From NCBI GenBank assembly GCA_003282145.1, contig QBZZ01000006.1, positions 1 to 64,000 on the forward strand: a stretch of DNA of 64,000 nt, given 5' to 3'. The notes under the pieces are model-generated. The model had not been told where the DNA came from. It searched no databases and was given only the letters and a program-made list of their open reading frames with translations. This document shows positions 30,889 through 41,121 of the stretch, piece after piece. This DNA is from SAR116 cluster bacterium AG-337-N21. GTDB lineage: Bacteria > Pseudomonadota > Alphaproteobacteria > Puniceispirillales > Marisalimonadaceae. Position numbers and translations under genes: made by a program. The first letter of the stretch is position 1, and each line of letters starts with the position of its first letter.

Positions 30889-31014
30889 ATTGTAAAACGA
30901 TCTCCTTAAAATAGAGAAACTCAAAAGAAATTATTTGCACTAAAAAAATTTAAAGGCAATAATTTAGATGATAAATTAAAATAAATTTATTTCAATTATT
31001 ACAAAGTAATTTTA

Positions 31015-32058
31015 ATGAAAAAAATAATATCTCCACATCTTGAGGTTAGGGAGGACTGGTTAAGTCAACTAATAGAAGAACCAATCTCACCTAATATGCC
31101 TATTATTGATCCACATCACCATCTTTGGAATGCAGGGTTTGGTAGATATTATGTTGAAGAACTATTAGAAGATATACAGTTATCGGGTCATAATATTAGG
31201 GCAACTGTATACATTATGAGTTCGTCAAATACAACAATGTACGGCAAAGATGGTCCAGATGAATTCAAGCCCCTAACTGAGATAGAATTTGCAACTAAGG
31301 AGGCTAAAAGAAGTGACCTCATTATCAATAATAAAGTTAAAGTCAACTCATCAATTGTTGGTTCACTAGATCTAACTTTTGGCAATAAGTTAGAACCTGT
31401 AATTGAAAAAGCATTAGATATTAGCGAAGGAAGACTTAAAGGGATAAGAATGCTTTTAGCTTCCCACGCAGATCCAAGAATAACGTCAGGTGCAGTGAAA
31501 TCAGATCTCAATCTTATGCTACATCCAAATTTTGTTGAAGGTGCAAGATGTCTTCAATCAGCTGGTTTGTCATTAGACTTTTGGATTTATCACACTCAAC
31601 TTAATGAAATGGAAAAAATAGCCAGAGCGCTTCCAGATTTAAACATAATTTTAAATCATATTGGCGGGCCTATTCACCTTGGGGAGTATGAAGGAAAGCA
31701 AGCCCTAACCCATAGAGAATGGAGATCAGCTATGATGAGATTATCTAGATTACCAAATGTAAATGTAAAATTAGGTGGTTTGGGAATGGCTGTAAATGGT
31801 GCCAAATTTCATTTGAATTCTAAGCCTCCACACTCAAAAGATTTATCTGAAATTTGGAAACCATGGATTTATGAAACAATTAATATGTTTGGATTTGAAA
31901 GATGTATGTATGAAAGCAACTTTCCTGTTGATAAAGGGTCTTGTAGTTATGGATCTTTATGGAATGCGTTTAAAATAATTTCTGAAGACATGTCGGAAGA
32001 AGAAAAAAATAATTTATTTTATGAAAATGCTTCCAGAATATATAAAATAAAATTATGA
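31015..32058 (+). CDS. amidohydrolase family 2 protein (fuconolactonase-like TIM barrel)
   Basis: PIIDPHHHLWN and FERCMYESNFPVDK motifs. Confidence 0.8.
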   Translation: MKKIISPHLEVREDWLSQLIEEPISPNMPIIDPHHHLWNAGFGRYYVEELLEDIQLSGHNIRATVYIMSSSNTTMYGKDGPDEFKPLTEIEFATKEAKRSDLIINNKVKVNSSIVGSLDLTFGNKLEPVIEKALDISEGRLKGIRMLLASHADPRITSGAVKSDLNLMLHPNFVEGARCLQSAGLSLDFWIYHTQLNEMEKIARALPDLNIILNHIGGPIHLGEYEGKQALTHREWRSAMMRLSRLPNVNVKLGGLGMAVNGAKFHLNSKPPHSKDLSEIWKPWIYETINMFGFERCMYESNFPVDKGSCSYGSLWNAFKIISEDMSEEEKNNLFYENASRIYKIKL

Positions 32059-32082
32059 TTATTGTATATTGGGGTTAATCAA

Positions 32083-33114
32083 ATGCAAGTATCTATTCTA
32101 GAACAATCTGTTTCAGTAGAAGGAAAGCCGCAGACACACACTATTCAAGATAGTATCAATCTCGCTATAAAAGCAGAACAACTCGGTTATAAAAGATTTT
32201 GGGTGTCAGAACATCACAATCATCCAACGATAATAGGAAGTGCCCCCGAAGTATTAATGGCTGCTATTGCAACTCAAACGAAAATAATTCGAATTGGAAG
32301 TGCTGGTATTATGTTGCCTCATTATGCTCCATTTAAAGTTGCAGAACAATTTAAAGTTTTAGAAGCAATAGCGCCTGGCAGAATAGACTTAGGACTTGGT
32401 AGAGCTCCAGGTTCCGATGGTAGAACTGCTCTAGCTTTAAATCCAAATAGCAGAGAAGATAGCCAACAATTTCCTGGTAACGTTAGAGATTTAATGGCTT
32501 GGGTATCTAATGAAAAATTATTAGAAGGACATCCGTTTAGACATTTAGTTGCTCAACCTGAATCTAAAACACATCCAGAAATTTGGATGTTAGGAACTTC
32601 AAACTATGGAGCCCAACTTGCTGCATACCTTGGAATACCATATTGTTTTGCCCATTTCATAACTGATGGCCAAGGAATGAAAAATACTATCGATCTGTAC
32701 AAATCAGAATTTCGTCCAAGCAAAAATTTTAATAAACCAGTTGTGAATGTTTGCCTGTGGGCTTTAACTGCTAAAACAGAAGAAGAAGCGAAATATCTTT
32801 TTGCTTCCAGAGCAGCATGGAAAATTGGAAGAAACTATGGTCACATTGGACCAATAACTGACCCTGATAATGCATTAAATATAATTAACGAAAATAATTG
32901 GGATGAACAGTATGATTTTATGTTCAAAAACTCAATTGTTGGCGAAACTAGCAACACCAAAGAGAAAATCACAAATTTAGTAAAAACCAATAATGTAGAC
33001 GAGATTGCGATTTTGACTTGGTGTCATGACGAAAAAGCAAGAACTCGATCATATGAATTATTTGCAGATCAATTTAAATTAAAGGCAAAAAAATCTCTCC
33101 AAAAAACTTGTTAA
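32083..33114 (+). CDS. LLM class flavin-dependent oxidoreductase (luciferase-like)
   Basis: VSILEQSVS, YKRFWVSEHHNHP, GSAGIMLPHYAPFKVAEQFKVLEAIAPGRIDLGLGRAPG. Confidence 0.85.
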   Translation: MQVSILEQSVSVEGKPQTHTIQDSINLAIKAEQLGYKRFWVSEHHNHPTIIGSAPEVLMAAIATQTKIIRIGSAGIMLPHYAPFKVAEQFKVLEAIAPGRIDLGLGRAPGSDGRTALALNPNSREDSQQFPGNVRDLMAWVSNEKLLEGHPFRHLVAQPESKTHPEIWMLGTSNYGAQLAAYLGIPYCFAHFITDGQGMKNTIDLYKSEFRPSKNFNKPVVNVCLWALTAKTEEEAKYLFASRAAWKIGRNYGHIGPITDPDNALNIINENNWDEQYDFMFKNSIVGETSNTKEKITNLVKTNNVDEIAILTWCHDEKARTRSYELFADQFKLKAKKSLQKTC

Positions 33115-33169
33115 TAATTAAAAATCAAATATAAATAGTGACATTTCACTTATTATTTAGGAGTTTCTT

Positions 33170-33775
33170 TTGTTATCTATTAATAACCTTATATATAGTG
33201 TTAAGTTATTTCTTACTCTTTTTATTATATTAATATTTACCGGATGTTCTCAAACTGACATGAAAGAATTTCAAAATAACACTCCTAAATTAGATTTATT
33301 TTCCTTTTTTGAAGGAGATACAATTGCTTATGGAATTTTTGAAGACAGATTTGGTAACCTAAAGAGACAATTTCGCGTAAATATTAATGGAAAAGTTGCT
33401 AATCAAATTCTTACACTAGATGAAGATTTTTTGTATGATGATGGCGAGCAGGCAAAACGAATATGGAAAATTGAAAAGAAAATAGATGATAATCAAAAAA
33501 TTGTATATGAAGGTCAAGCTGACGATGTTGAAGGTAAAGCTTCAGGTTTAATTTCGGGTAATGCTCTAAACTGGTCATATGATATCTACTTAAACATTAA
33601 AGGAAGTGATATAAAAGTTCATTTTAATGATTGGATTTATAAACAAAGTAAGGATTTAGCTATTAATAGAGCCTATGTTAGCAAGTTTGGAATTAATATT
33701 GGTTCTGTAACTTTAGTATTTCTGAGAGGAGATACTGCTAATAAAATTGGTCCTTTGGATTTACAAAAATGGTAG
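33170..33775 (+). CDS. DUF3833-like lipoprotein (TTG start)
   Basis: Signal peptide with lipobox LIFTGCSQ; FFEGDTIAYGIFEDRFGNLKRQFRVNI; AGGAG upstream of TTG. Confidence 0.7.
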   Translation: MLSINNLIYSVKLFLTLFIILIFTGCSQTDMKEFQNNTPKLDLFSFFEGDTIAYGIFEDRFGNLKRQFRVNINGKVANQILTLDEDFLYDDGEQAKRIWKIEKKIDDNQKIVYEGQADDVEGKASGLISGNALNWSYDIYLNIKGSDIKVHFNDWIYKQSKDLAINRAYVSKFGINIGSVTLVFLRGDTANKIGPLDLQKW

Positions 33776-33788
33776 GGTTAGAATAACT

Positions 33789-34331
33789 TTGAGATTTCTA
33801 ATTTTATTATTCATTATGTTTAATACAAACATAGCCTTGTCTGAAACTCAAAATCAGGTATTTAAAAATAAAATTTCCGAAACTATTCTTGAAAAGTTTA
33901 TTCCAAACTTTAAATTTGTTGGGCAAGCAACTTATAAATTTCTTTTATTAGACATATATTATGCAACATTAATTTCTGGAACAGGTCATTACCCTTCAGA
34001 TAAATTCGCTTTAATTTTAAGGTATAACAGAGATTTTACAAAAAAAAGTGTTGTCAAAGAAACAGTTGAACAACTTCAAAAACAAAAAAAGTATAGTGAA
34101 AGTGAATTAATTGCCTTGAAGCAATTATTAAATAAAACTTTTAGAACTATTAAAAAAAATGATCAGTTCATTGCTATAAAATTATTAGATAAAGGTATAT
34201 TCTACTTCAAAAATGAAAAGGTTTTAGAAACTATTGATATGGATTTTTTAGATTTGTTTTTTAATATATGGCTTAGAGAAAATAGCCAAGATCCTGATTT
34301 TACAAAATCACTTTTAGGTAAAGATAATTAA
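33789..34331 (+). CDS. chalcone isomerase-like periplasmic protein (probable TTG start)
   Basis: Signal peptide (M/L)RFLILLFIMFNTNIALSE; QATYKFLLLDIYYATLIS; ORF-track start 33747 overlaps the upstream gene, TTG 33789 gives a clean signal peptide. Confidence 0.6.
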   Translation: MRFLILLFIMFNTNIALSETQNQVFKNKISETILEKFIPNFKFVGQATYKFLLLDIYYATLISGTGHYPSDKFALILRYNRDFTKKSVVKETVEQLQKQKKYSESELIALKQLLNKTFRTIKKNDQFIAIKLLDKGIFYFKNEKVLETIDMDFLDLFFNIWLRENSQDPDFTKSLLGKDN

Positions 34332-34343
34332 AGGAAATATTTT

Positions 34344-34883
34344 ATGCGTTTAAGTGCATTTTTTTTTGAAATTGTACCCATATCCGGTTTTTTTATTGGA
34401 TCTCAGTATTATGATCTAATTATAGCAGCTTTTATTTCATTACTATTAAGTTTGTTTGTAATGGCTACTTTTTATCTAGTAGAGAAAAGAATTTCTAAGT
34501 TTCAAATTTTTGCAATCTGTATGTCTGCTCTTTTTACACTATTTGCTTATTTATTTGAGAATGATCAATTTGTAAAAATACAACCTACAATATTTAACGG
34601 TTTTTTTAGTTCAGTATTATTAATAGGAATTTTAAATAAAAAGGCAATGATGAAACAATTTTTTGGTTCTCAGTTTTTCCTAAATGACGATACTTGGTAT
34701 AAATTAAGTTTAAGATGGGGATTATTTTTTTTATTTCTTACAATAATAAATGAAGTTGCCTGGAGAAACCTAGAAACTGACGACTGGGTTTTTATAAAAG
34801 TCTTTATATTAACTCCCTTGATTGGAGTATTTATGCTTGCTCAACTACCACTTACTTTAAGGGGAAGAATTAAAGTTAAATAA
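34344..34883 (+). CDS. septation protein IspZ/YciB-like membrane protein
   Basis: Multiple TM segments; QPTIFNGFFSSVLLIG and W(Y)KLSLRWGLFFLFLTIINEVAWRN. Confidence 0.75.
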   Translation: MRLSAFFFEIVPISGFFIGSQYYDLIIAAFISLLLSLFVMATFYLVEKRISKFQIFAICMSALFTLFAYLFENDQFVKIQPTIFNGFFSSVLLIGILNKKAMMKQFFGSQFFLNDDTWYKLSLRWGLFFLFLTIINEVAWRNLETDDWVFIKVFILTPLIGVFMLAQLPLTLRGRIKVK

Positions 34884-34936
34884 TTCTTAAAAATTAAAAT
34901 ATATTACAATATCCAATTAAATAAATGGGAGATCAA

Positions 34937-36094
34937 ATGAGTATTAAAATCAAAGATATAATTGTTCATGTGATTAAATCAGAATTGGATATCCCTTTCG
35001 CTTTTTCACAAGGTTGGGTAAAAAAAAGATCTGCTACACTTGTAGAGATTAAAACTGATGAAGGGCATACAGGTTGGGGAGAAGCTTTTTGTCAAGGATT
35101 AGAACCTCCTGAAATTTCGGCTGCTGTTATCGAAGCTGCGCTAAAACCCCTACTTTTAGAAGAATCACCATTGGATATAGAGGTTCTTTGGCACAAAATG
35201 TATAATGCTACTAGAGACTTTGGTAGAAAAGGATCAGTAGTCTCGGGGATAAGCGCTGTTGATATTGCATTGTGGGATATTTTAGGAAAATTTCTCAATC
35301 AACCTATTCACCAACTATTGGGTGGTGCATTTAGAAAAAAAATTAAACCTTATGCTACTGGTTTTTATAGAATTAAAGGTCAAGGAGAAGCAACAAGGTT
35401 AGCAGAAGAAGCTCTATCACATTTTGAAAATAAATTTGATCATATGAAGATTAAGCTGGGATTTGGTCTTCAAGATGATATTAAGTGTATGGAAGCTATA
35501 TATAAAGTATTGGAAAATAAAAATGTAACATTAATGATTGATACTAATCATGCTTATGGAAGATCAGAAGCATTCACTTTAGGGGAAGCCCTTAAAGATT
35601 ATAATTTACGATGGTATGAGGAACCAGTAACTCCTGAGGATATTCAAGGTTATACAGAGTTAAGATCAAAACTTAACATACCTATTGCAGGTGGTGAAAA
35701 TGAACATACTCTTTACGGATTTAGGACACTATTTGAGGCTAAAGCTGTTGATATTGCTCAACCAGACATTGGATCCTGTGGTGGTATTTCTGGAGTAAGA
35801 CACATTATTAATTTAGCTCAAAGTTTTGGTGTAGAAGTAAACCCACATGTATGGGGCTCTGCAGTTGCTCAGGCTGCGTCAATCCAAGTTATTGCATCTA
35901 TTCCAACTACGCATCATTCAATTTATGCTCGATCTCCAATATTAGAATATGACCAATCAAGTCATCCTTTCAGAAGAGAGTTACTAGAAAATCCTCTTGA
36001 GTTAGACAACGGCATGGTCAATGTTTCATCAAAACCTGGTTTAGGTATTGAGATAAATTTAGACACAATTAACAAATATAAGTGTAATTATTAA
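34937..36094 (+). CDS. mandelate racemase/muconate lactonizing enzyme (enolase superfamily) protein
   Basis: GWGEAFCQGLEPP, SGISAVDIALWDILGK, MIDTNHAYG, WYEEPVTPED, IAGGENEHT, QPDIGSCGGIS; GGGAG RBS supports ATG 34937. Confidence 0.9.
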   Translation: MSIKIKDIIVHVIKSELDIPFAFSQGWVKKRSATLVEIKTDEGHTGWGEAFCQGLEPPEISAAVIEAALKPLLLEESPLDIEVLWHKMYNATRDFGRKGSVVSGISAVDIALWDILGKFLNQPIHQLLGGAFRKKIKPYATGFYRIKGQGEATRLAEEALSHFENKFDHMKIKLGFGLQDDIKCMEAIYKVLENKNVTLMIDTNHAYGRSEAFTLGEALKDYNLRWYEEPVTPEDIQGYTELRSKLNIPIAGGENEHTLYGFRTLFEAKAVDIAQPDIGSCGGISGVRHIINLAQSFGVEVNPHVWGSAVAQAASIQVIASIPTTHHSIYARSPILEYDQSSHPFRRELLENPLELDNGMVNVSSKPGLGIEINLDTINKYKCNY

Positions 36095-36105
36095 GATATT
36101 ATAAA

Positions 36106-37209
36106 ATGATTGAATTAATAGATCCAATAATTAGTTGTAACAAGGTTGATATTTCAACGGGTCTTAATGTTCACTATCTAGAAGCTTCCAAGAACAACAA
36201 TAATCAGCCCATTGCTCTTTTACTTCATGGTTTTCCTGAGTTAAGTTTTAGTTGGCGAAAAATAATACCAATTTTAGCTTATGAAGGCTTTAGAGTTATA
36301 GCGCCTGATATGAGAGGGTATGGCCTCACATCTGGAGGCACTAAAAAATATGATACAAACATATCTGAATACAGATTATTAAACCTGACTACAGATATAC
36401 TTAGTTTGATCAGTGCACTTAAAATCAATAAAGTTGATTTATTAGTAGGACATGATGCTGGATCATCAGTCGCAGGAACGTCAGCCTTGATTAGACCTGA
36501 CATATTCAAGTCAGTTGTAATGATGAGTGCTCCATTTACTGGCGCACCAAATATAGATAGTAATTTATCATATCAAGATCCAATTCATAAAGACTTAGAA
36601 GAATTGAATCCTCCAAGAAAACACTATCAATGGTATTACTCTACCCCTGAGGCTAATAAAGACATGCATCTGGATAGAGAAGGACTTCATAAGTTCCTAA
36701 GAGCTTACTATCATATGAAAAGTGCTGACTGGAAAGAAAACAATCCATATGAATTAGGTTCATGGACAGCCATAAATTTGGCTAAAATGCCCGAATACTA
36801 CATTATGAAGTTAGATCAGACAATGGTAGAAGCAGTTATGTCGCAATATCCAAAAGATAATTGTTACGAAAATTGGCTAAATGACAAAGAATTGGAGATA
36901 TATTCCAATAGTTTTCATTCCAATTCGTTTCAACCAGCTCTTAATTGGTATAGGTGCATGACATCACCTTATCTAAATAGTGATTTGAAAGTTTTTTCAA
37001 ATAAAAAAATTGAAGTACCTTCATGTTTTATTGCTGGAGAAAAAGACTGGGGGACTTTTCAAAAACCAGGTGCTTTAGATATAATGGAAAACACATTATG
37101 TACTAATTATTATGGTAGACATATTCTTAAAAATGCAGGACATTGGGTGCAACAAGAAAACCCTAATGATGTAGCTGAAACATTATTAAACTTTTACAAA
37201 AATAATTAA
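36106..37209 (+). CDS. alpha/beta hydrolase (epoxide hydrolase/haloalkane dehalogenase-like)
   Basis: LLLHGFPELSFSWRKIIPIL, APDMRGYG, VGHDAGSSVA, KNAGHWVQQENPNDVAE. Confidence 0.85.
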   Translation: MIELIDPIISCNKVDISTGLNVHYLEASKNNNNQPIALLLHGFPELSFSWRKIIPILAYEGFRVIAPDMRGYGLTSGGTKKYDTNISEYRLLNLTTDILSLISALKINKVDLLVGHDAGSSVAGTSALIRPDIFKSVVMMSAPFTGAPNIDSNLSYQDPIHKDLEELNPPRKHYQWYYSTPEANKDMHLDREGLHKFLRAYYHMKSADWKENNPYELGSWTAINLAKMPEYYIMKLDQTMVEAVMSQYPKDNCYENWLNDKELEIYSNSFHSNSFQPALNWYRCMTSPYLNSDLKVFSNKKIEVPSCFIAGEKDWGTFQKPGALDIMENTLCTNYYGRHILKNAGHWVQQENPNDVAETLLNFYKNN

Positions 37210-37224
37210 TTTTTAGGTAGAAAT

Positions 37225-38118
37225 TTGACTTTCTCAATATCTGGAAATCTTTTCAAGGGTATCGGAATAGCGAGTATAGGTGCTTTAATTTTATCACCTG
37301 ATACTCTTTTCATGAGATGGTCTGAAATGGATATTTGGTCTATGTTAGCTTGGAGGGGAATTGAGATGGGTGTCATCTTAGTTTTTTTTTCAAGTTGTTT
37401 TAAAATTTATAGACAAAACTTTAAGTATGTCTATTCGAATGTCGGTCTAGGTATAATTTGCAGTCAAATTGTAAGCTCTTTTTTCTTTACATATGGTGTA
37501 GCCGAAACGTCAGTTTCTCTGATACTATTTTGTTTAGCAACCTCTCCTATTTTTGCTTCTATTTTTTCAATATTTGTCCTTGGTGAAAAAACAACTAATT
37601 CAACATGGATTACAGCTTTTTTTGCTCTAATAGGCGTAGGAATTTCTGTTGCCAACGGTGATGAGGTTTTGAATGCCCCTCAAGGTAGCGTTTTAGTAGG
37701 TACTATATGCGGAGTAGGAGCATCAGCAACATTAGGTTTAAGTTTAGTTCTACTTAGATATAAGCCTAAAATTCCTGCTATGACAGTTACAGGCATAAGT
37801 GCTTTGGGTAACGGTTTTATTGGCTTACTGATAGTATCGCCCGGATTGCTTTTCCAAGGAGATATATTATCAATTTCATTATCTGGATTAATTATACTGC
37901 CAATATCATTTGCTTGCTTAACTTTTGCAACACGTTACACACAAGCTTCAAATATTGGCCTTTTAATGTTGTTAGAAACTGCTCTTGGACCATTTTGGGT
38001 ATGGTTAGGAACAAATGAAACGCCAAATATCTTTATGATTTTTGGAGGAGTTATCGTAATTTTAAGTCTTGCTTGGTATATTTTAGTTGACCAAGTAAAA
38101 ATTTCTTTGCCAAAATAA
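37225..38118 (+). CDS. EamA/DMT family transporter (TTG start)
   Basis: Ten hydrophobic segments with two EamA-like repeats. Confidence 0.8.
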   Translation: MTFSISGNLFKGIGIASIGALILSPDTLFMRWSEMDIWSMLAWRGIEMGVILVFFSSCFKIYRQNFKYVYSNVGLGIICSQIVSSFFFTYGVAETSVSLILFCLATSPIFASIFSIFVLGEKTTNSTWITAFFALIGVGISVANGDEVLNAPQGSVLVGTICGVGASATLGLSLVLLRYKPKIPAMTVTGISALGNGFIGLLIVSPGLLFQGDILSISLSGLIILPISFACLTFATRYTQASNIGLLMLLETALGPFWVWLGTNETPNIFMIFGGVIVILSLAWYILVDQVKISLPK

Positions 38119-38141
38119 TGACTATATTTTTGGATTAAGTT

Positions 38142-39764
38142 ATGTATGAAGTCAAAATAAAAGACTCCTATTTTGCGGCACAAAAAGATATGAAACTCAT
38201 TAAAAAAACAATAGGTGAGTTTTTAAAAGAAGTTGCAACTACCAACCCTAACAATCAAGCCTTAGTTGAAATAGACCAAAATAATAAAGCAAATAGAAAT
38301 TGGACTTATGAAGAACTTTATAATAATAGTTTAAAATTAGCAATTGCTTTATCAGGTCAGTTTAAAAAAGGTTCACGAGTAGTAATCTGGTCACCAAATA
38401 GTCCTGAATGGGTATTATTAGAGTATGCAGCAGCACTATCAGGAATAATAATTGTAACAGCAAACCCTTCCCTGCAAAAAAAAGAGCTTAAATATATAAT
38501 TGAACAGTCACAATCTGAAGCTGTTTTTTACGTAAACAGTTTTAGAGGCAATAATATGAAAAAAATTGTTTTAGATGCAATTGAAGGTAATGAAAAAATC
38601 AAGAAAATAGTAAATCTTGAAAACGAAGGTGAATTATACTTTAAAAATCATACTAATAATAATTTACCAAATGTTTATCCAAGCGATCCAGCTCAAATTC
38701 AATATACCTCAGGTACAACCGGATTTCCTAAGGGTGCAGTACTCACTCACTCTGGATTAATAAATAATGCTTTTTTTTATTCAAATCGATGTGAGGTAAG
38801 TCAGAAGTCTTCCTGGATAAATATTATGCCATTATTTCATACTAGCGGATGTGGCATGGTAACACTAGGATGTTTAACTTCGAAATGTAGGATGATATTA
38901 ACATCTTTTTTTGATCCAGAAAAAATTTTAAATCATATAAAAGATTTTGATGTAGACATTATCTTAGGTGTCCCAACTATGATTTTATCTATTTTAGAAG
39001 AACAAGAAAAGCAAAAGCATAAAATTAATTCTTTGAATTTAGTTAGTTGTGGTGGATCCAATGTAGCGCCTGAAATGGTAAAAAGAGTTCAGAAAGAATT
39101 CAATTGTAAGTTCTCAACACTTTATGGGCAAACCGAATATTGTCCAGTGATAACACAACATCATAACAATGATAGTGTTGAGGATATATGCAATACAATT
39201 GGTCAACCAATTTCACATACTGAGGTGTCTATAAGAAGTATTAATAATAACAAAATTTGCCCAAGTAATACTGTTGGAGAGATATGTGTTCGAGGACCAA
39301 GTACAATGCTTAAGTATTTTGCAAATAAAGAAGCAACTTCTGAAACAATTGACAAAAATAATTGGCTCCACACAGGTGACCTAGGTCGAATGGATAATAG
39401 AGGTTATGTAACAATAATAGGTAGAATCAAAGAAATGATTATTAGAGGAGGAGAAAATCATTTTCCAGCAGAAATTGAGAACGCTTTAAGAGAACATAAA
39501 AATATTTCAGATGTAGCAGTTGTTGGTATACCAGATAAAAAGTGGGGGGAACTAATAGTAGCTTTCATAAAGTTTGAAGACAGTTTTCAAACTAATAAAG
39601 ATGAGATGATTAAATTTTTTAGATCTAGAATGTCACCTCAAAAAACACCTAATTTGTGGTTTTCAGTAGATAAGTTTCCACTAACAGGATCAGGAAAAAT
39701 ACAAAAATTTATTTTAAAAAATAATTATTTAAAAAATAAAAATAATTTTAATGAAATACAATAA
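38142..39764 (+). CDS. class I acyl-CoA synthetase (AMP-forming)
   Basis: IQYTSGTTGFPKGAVLTH, LYGQTEY, WLHTGDLGRMDNRGYVTIIGRIKEMIIRGGENHFPAEIE; downstream ATG at 38190 possible. Confidence 0.9.
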   Translation: MYEVKIKDSYFAAQKDMKLIKKTIGEFLKEVATTNPNNQALVEIDQNNKANRNWTYEELYNNSLKLAIALSGQFKKGSRVVIWSPNSPEWVLLEYAAALSGIIIVTANPSLQKKELKYIIEQSQSEAVFYVNSFRGNNMKKIVLDAIEGNEKIKKIVNLENEGELYFKNHTNNNLPNVYPSDPAQIQYTSGTTGFPKGAVLTHSGLINNAFFYSNRCEVSQKSSWINIMPLFHTSGCGMVTLGCLTSKCRMILTSFFDPEKILNHIKDFDVDIILGVPTMILSILEEQEKQKHKINSLNLVSCGGSNVAPEMVKRVQKEFNCKFSTLYGQTEYCPVITQHHNNDSVEDICNTIGQPISHTEVSIRSINNNKICPSNTVGEICVRGPSTMLKYFANKEATSETIDKNNWLHTGDLGRMDNRGYVTIIGRIKEMIIRGGENHFPAEIENALREHKNISDVAVVGIPDKKWGELIVAFIKFEDSFQTNKDEMIKFFRSRMSPQKTPNLWFSVDKFPLTGSGKIQKFILKNNYLKNKNNFNEIQ

Positions 39765-39786
39765 TATAAAATTTGAGGAATAAAAA

Positions 39787-40635
39787 ATGAAAACAGTTTT
39801 ATATGAAAAAGATGGCCTGATTGGAAGGGTTACGCTGAATAGACCTGAAAAATTAAATGCTATAAATGATGACATGCCTAGAGATTTAGAAGAAGCAATA
39901 ACTCTTGCGAATGAAGACCCAGATATAAGTGTAATAATATTATCAGGAAATGGAAAAGCATTTTGTAGCGGATACGATTTATCTGAATACGCACAAGGAA
40001 ATGAATCGAATAAATTTACCCAAAAAATGCCTTGGGATCCTATTAAAGACTATCAAACTATGTGGAATGACACTCAACACTTCATGTCTATATGGAAATC
40101 GCTTAAGCCAGTTATTTGTAAAGTTCATGGTTTTGCAATTGCTGGTGGGTCAGACATTGCCCTTTGTTCAGATATGATAATAATGGCGGATAATGCTGAA
40201 ATTGGTTATATGCCATCCAGAGTTTGGGGCACTCCTACAACAGCAATGTGGGTACATAGAATAGGTCCAGAAAAAGCAAAGAAAATGCTGTTTACAGGAG
40301 ATAAAATAAATGGAAAAGAAGCGGAAAAAATTGGTTTAGTACTTGAATCAGTGTCACTGGAGAAATTAGATGAAAGAGTTGAAGCATTAGCCAATAGAAT
40401 TAAAACTGTTCCCATAAACCAACTTGCAATGCAGAAAATGGTAATAAATCAGTACATGGAAACAAGTGGAATTACTCAAATGCAAAGATTATCAACAATA
40501 TTTGATGGTATTTCCAGACACTCTCCAGAAGGAATTCAGTTTCAAAAAAGAGTAGAAGAAAAAGGCTGGAAAGAGGCGGTGAATGAAAGAGATCAAGGAT
40601 TATACGATTGGTCAAAAAAGAAAAAATTTGATTAA
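39787..40635 (+). CDS. enoyl-CoA hydratase/isomerase (crotonase) family
   Basis: VTLNRPEKLNAIN, LSGNGKAFCSGYDLSEY, HGFAIAGGSDIALCSDMII. Confidence 0.88.
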   Translation: MKTVLYEKDGLIGRVTLNRPEKLNAINDDMPRDLEEAITLANEDPDISVIILSGNGKAFCSGYDLSEYAQGNESNKFTQKMPWDPIKDYQTMWNDTQHFMSIWKSLKPVICKVHGFAIAGGSDIALCSDMIIMADNAEIGYMPSRVWGTPTTAMWVHRIGPEKAKKMLFTGDKINGKEAEKIGLVLESVSLEKLDERVEALANRIKTVPINQLAMQKMVINQYMETSGITQMQRLSTIFDGISRHSPEGIQFQKRVEEKGWKEAVNERDQGLYDWSKKKKFD

Positions 40636-40639
40636 ATAA

Positions 40640-41038
40640 TCAAATTGAAAATTCACTTATTAATTTAGATCTATATTCTTTTGTTTTTTCATCAAGATTA
40701 TTAAAGTCGCTACCCCAAACAGGTCCTGGCCAAGCAGCGTCATTTTTTTTTCTTAAAACAATGTGTAAATGTAATTGTGAGACAACATTACCCAACATTC
40801 CAATATTTACTTTGTCATATTTTTCTGCAGATTTGATAAACTTTTCTAAATCAATAGCAAAATTCATCAAGTAATTCCTTTCATTGATATTTAAATCACT
40901 TAATTCAGTTAAATTTGGTTTGTTAGGTATCAAAACAATCCAAAAAAATTCTCTAGCATTCATAAGTCTTACCTGAAAACTTTCTAATTCTTTTACAAGT
41001 ATTGTGTCACTTTCTAATCTCATATCTAATTTAAACAC
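40640..41038 (-). CDS. HIT domain protein
   Basis: NVVSQLHLHIVLRKKNDAAWPGPVWG; HxHxH-type HIT motif region. Confidence 0.85.
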   Translation of the reverse strand: MFKLDMRLESDTILVKELESFQVRLMNAREFFWIVLIPNKPNLTELSDLNINERNYLMNFAIDLEKFIKSAEKYDKVNIGMLGNVVSQLHLHIVLRKKNDAAWPGPVWGSDFNNLDEKTKEYRSKLISEFSI

Positions 41039-41121
41039 TTCAAATTCCTATTGATTTAATCTAATTTTATATTGTCATAATTTTCAAGCTAGTTAACAGT
41101 TATAATATAAAGGATATTCTA

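Noticed and set aside
31188-31511. 107-aa minus-strand ORF inside the amidohydrolase gene
   Set aside because: Antisense shadow, no motif support.
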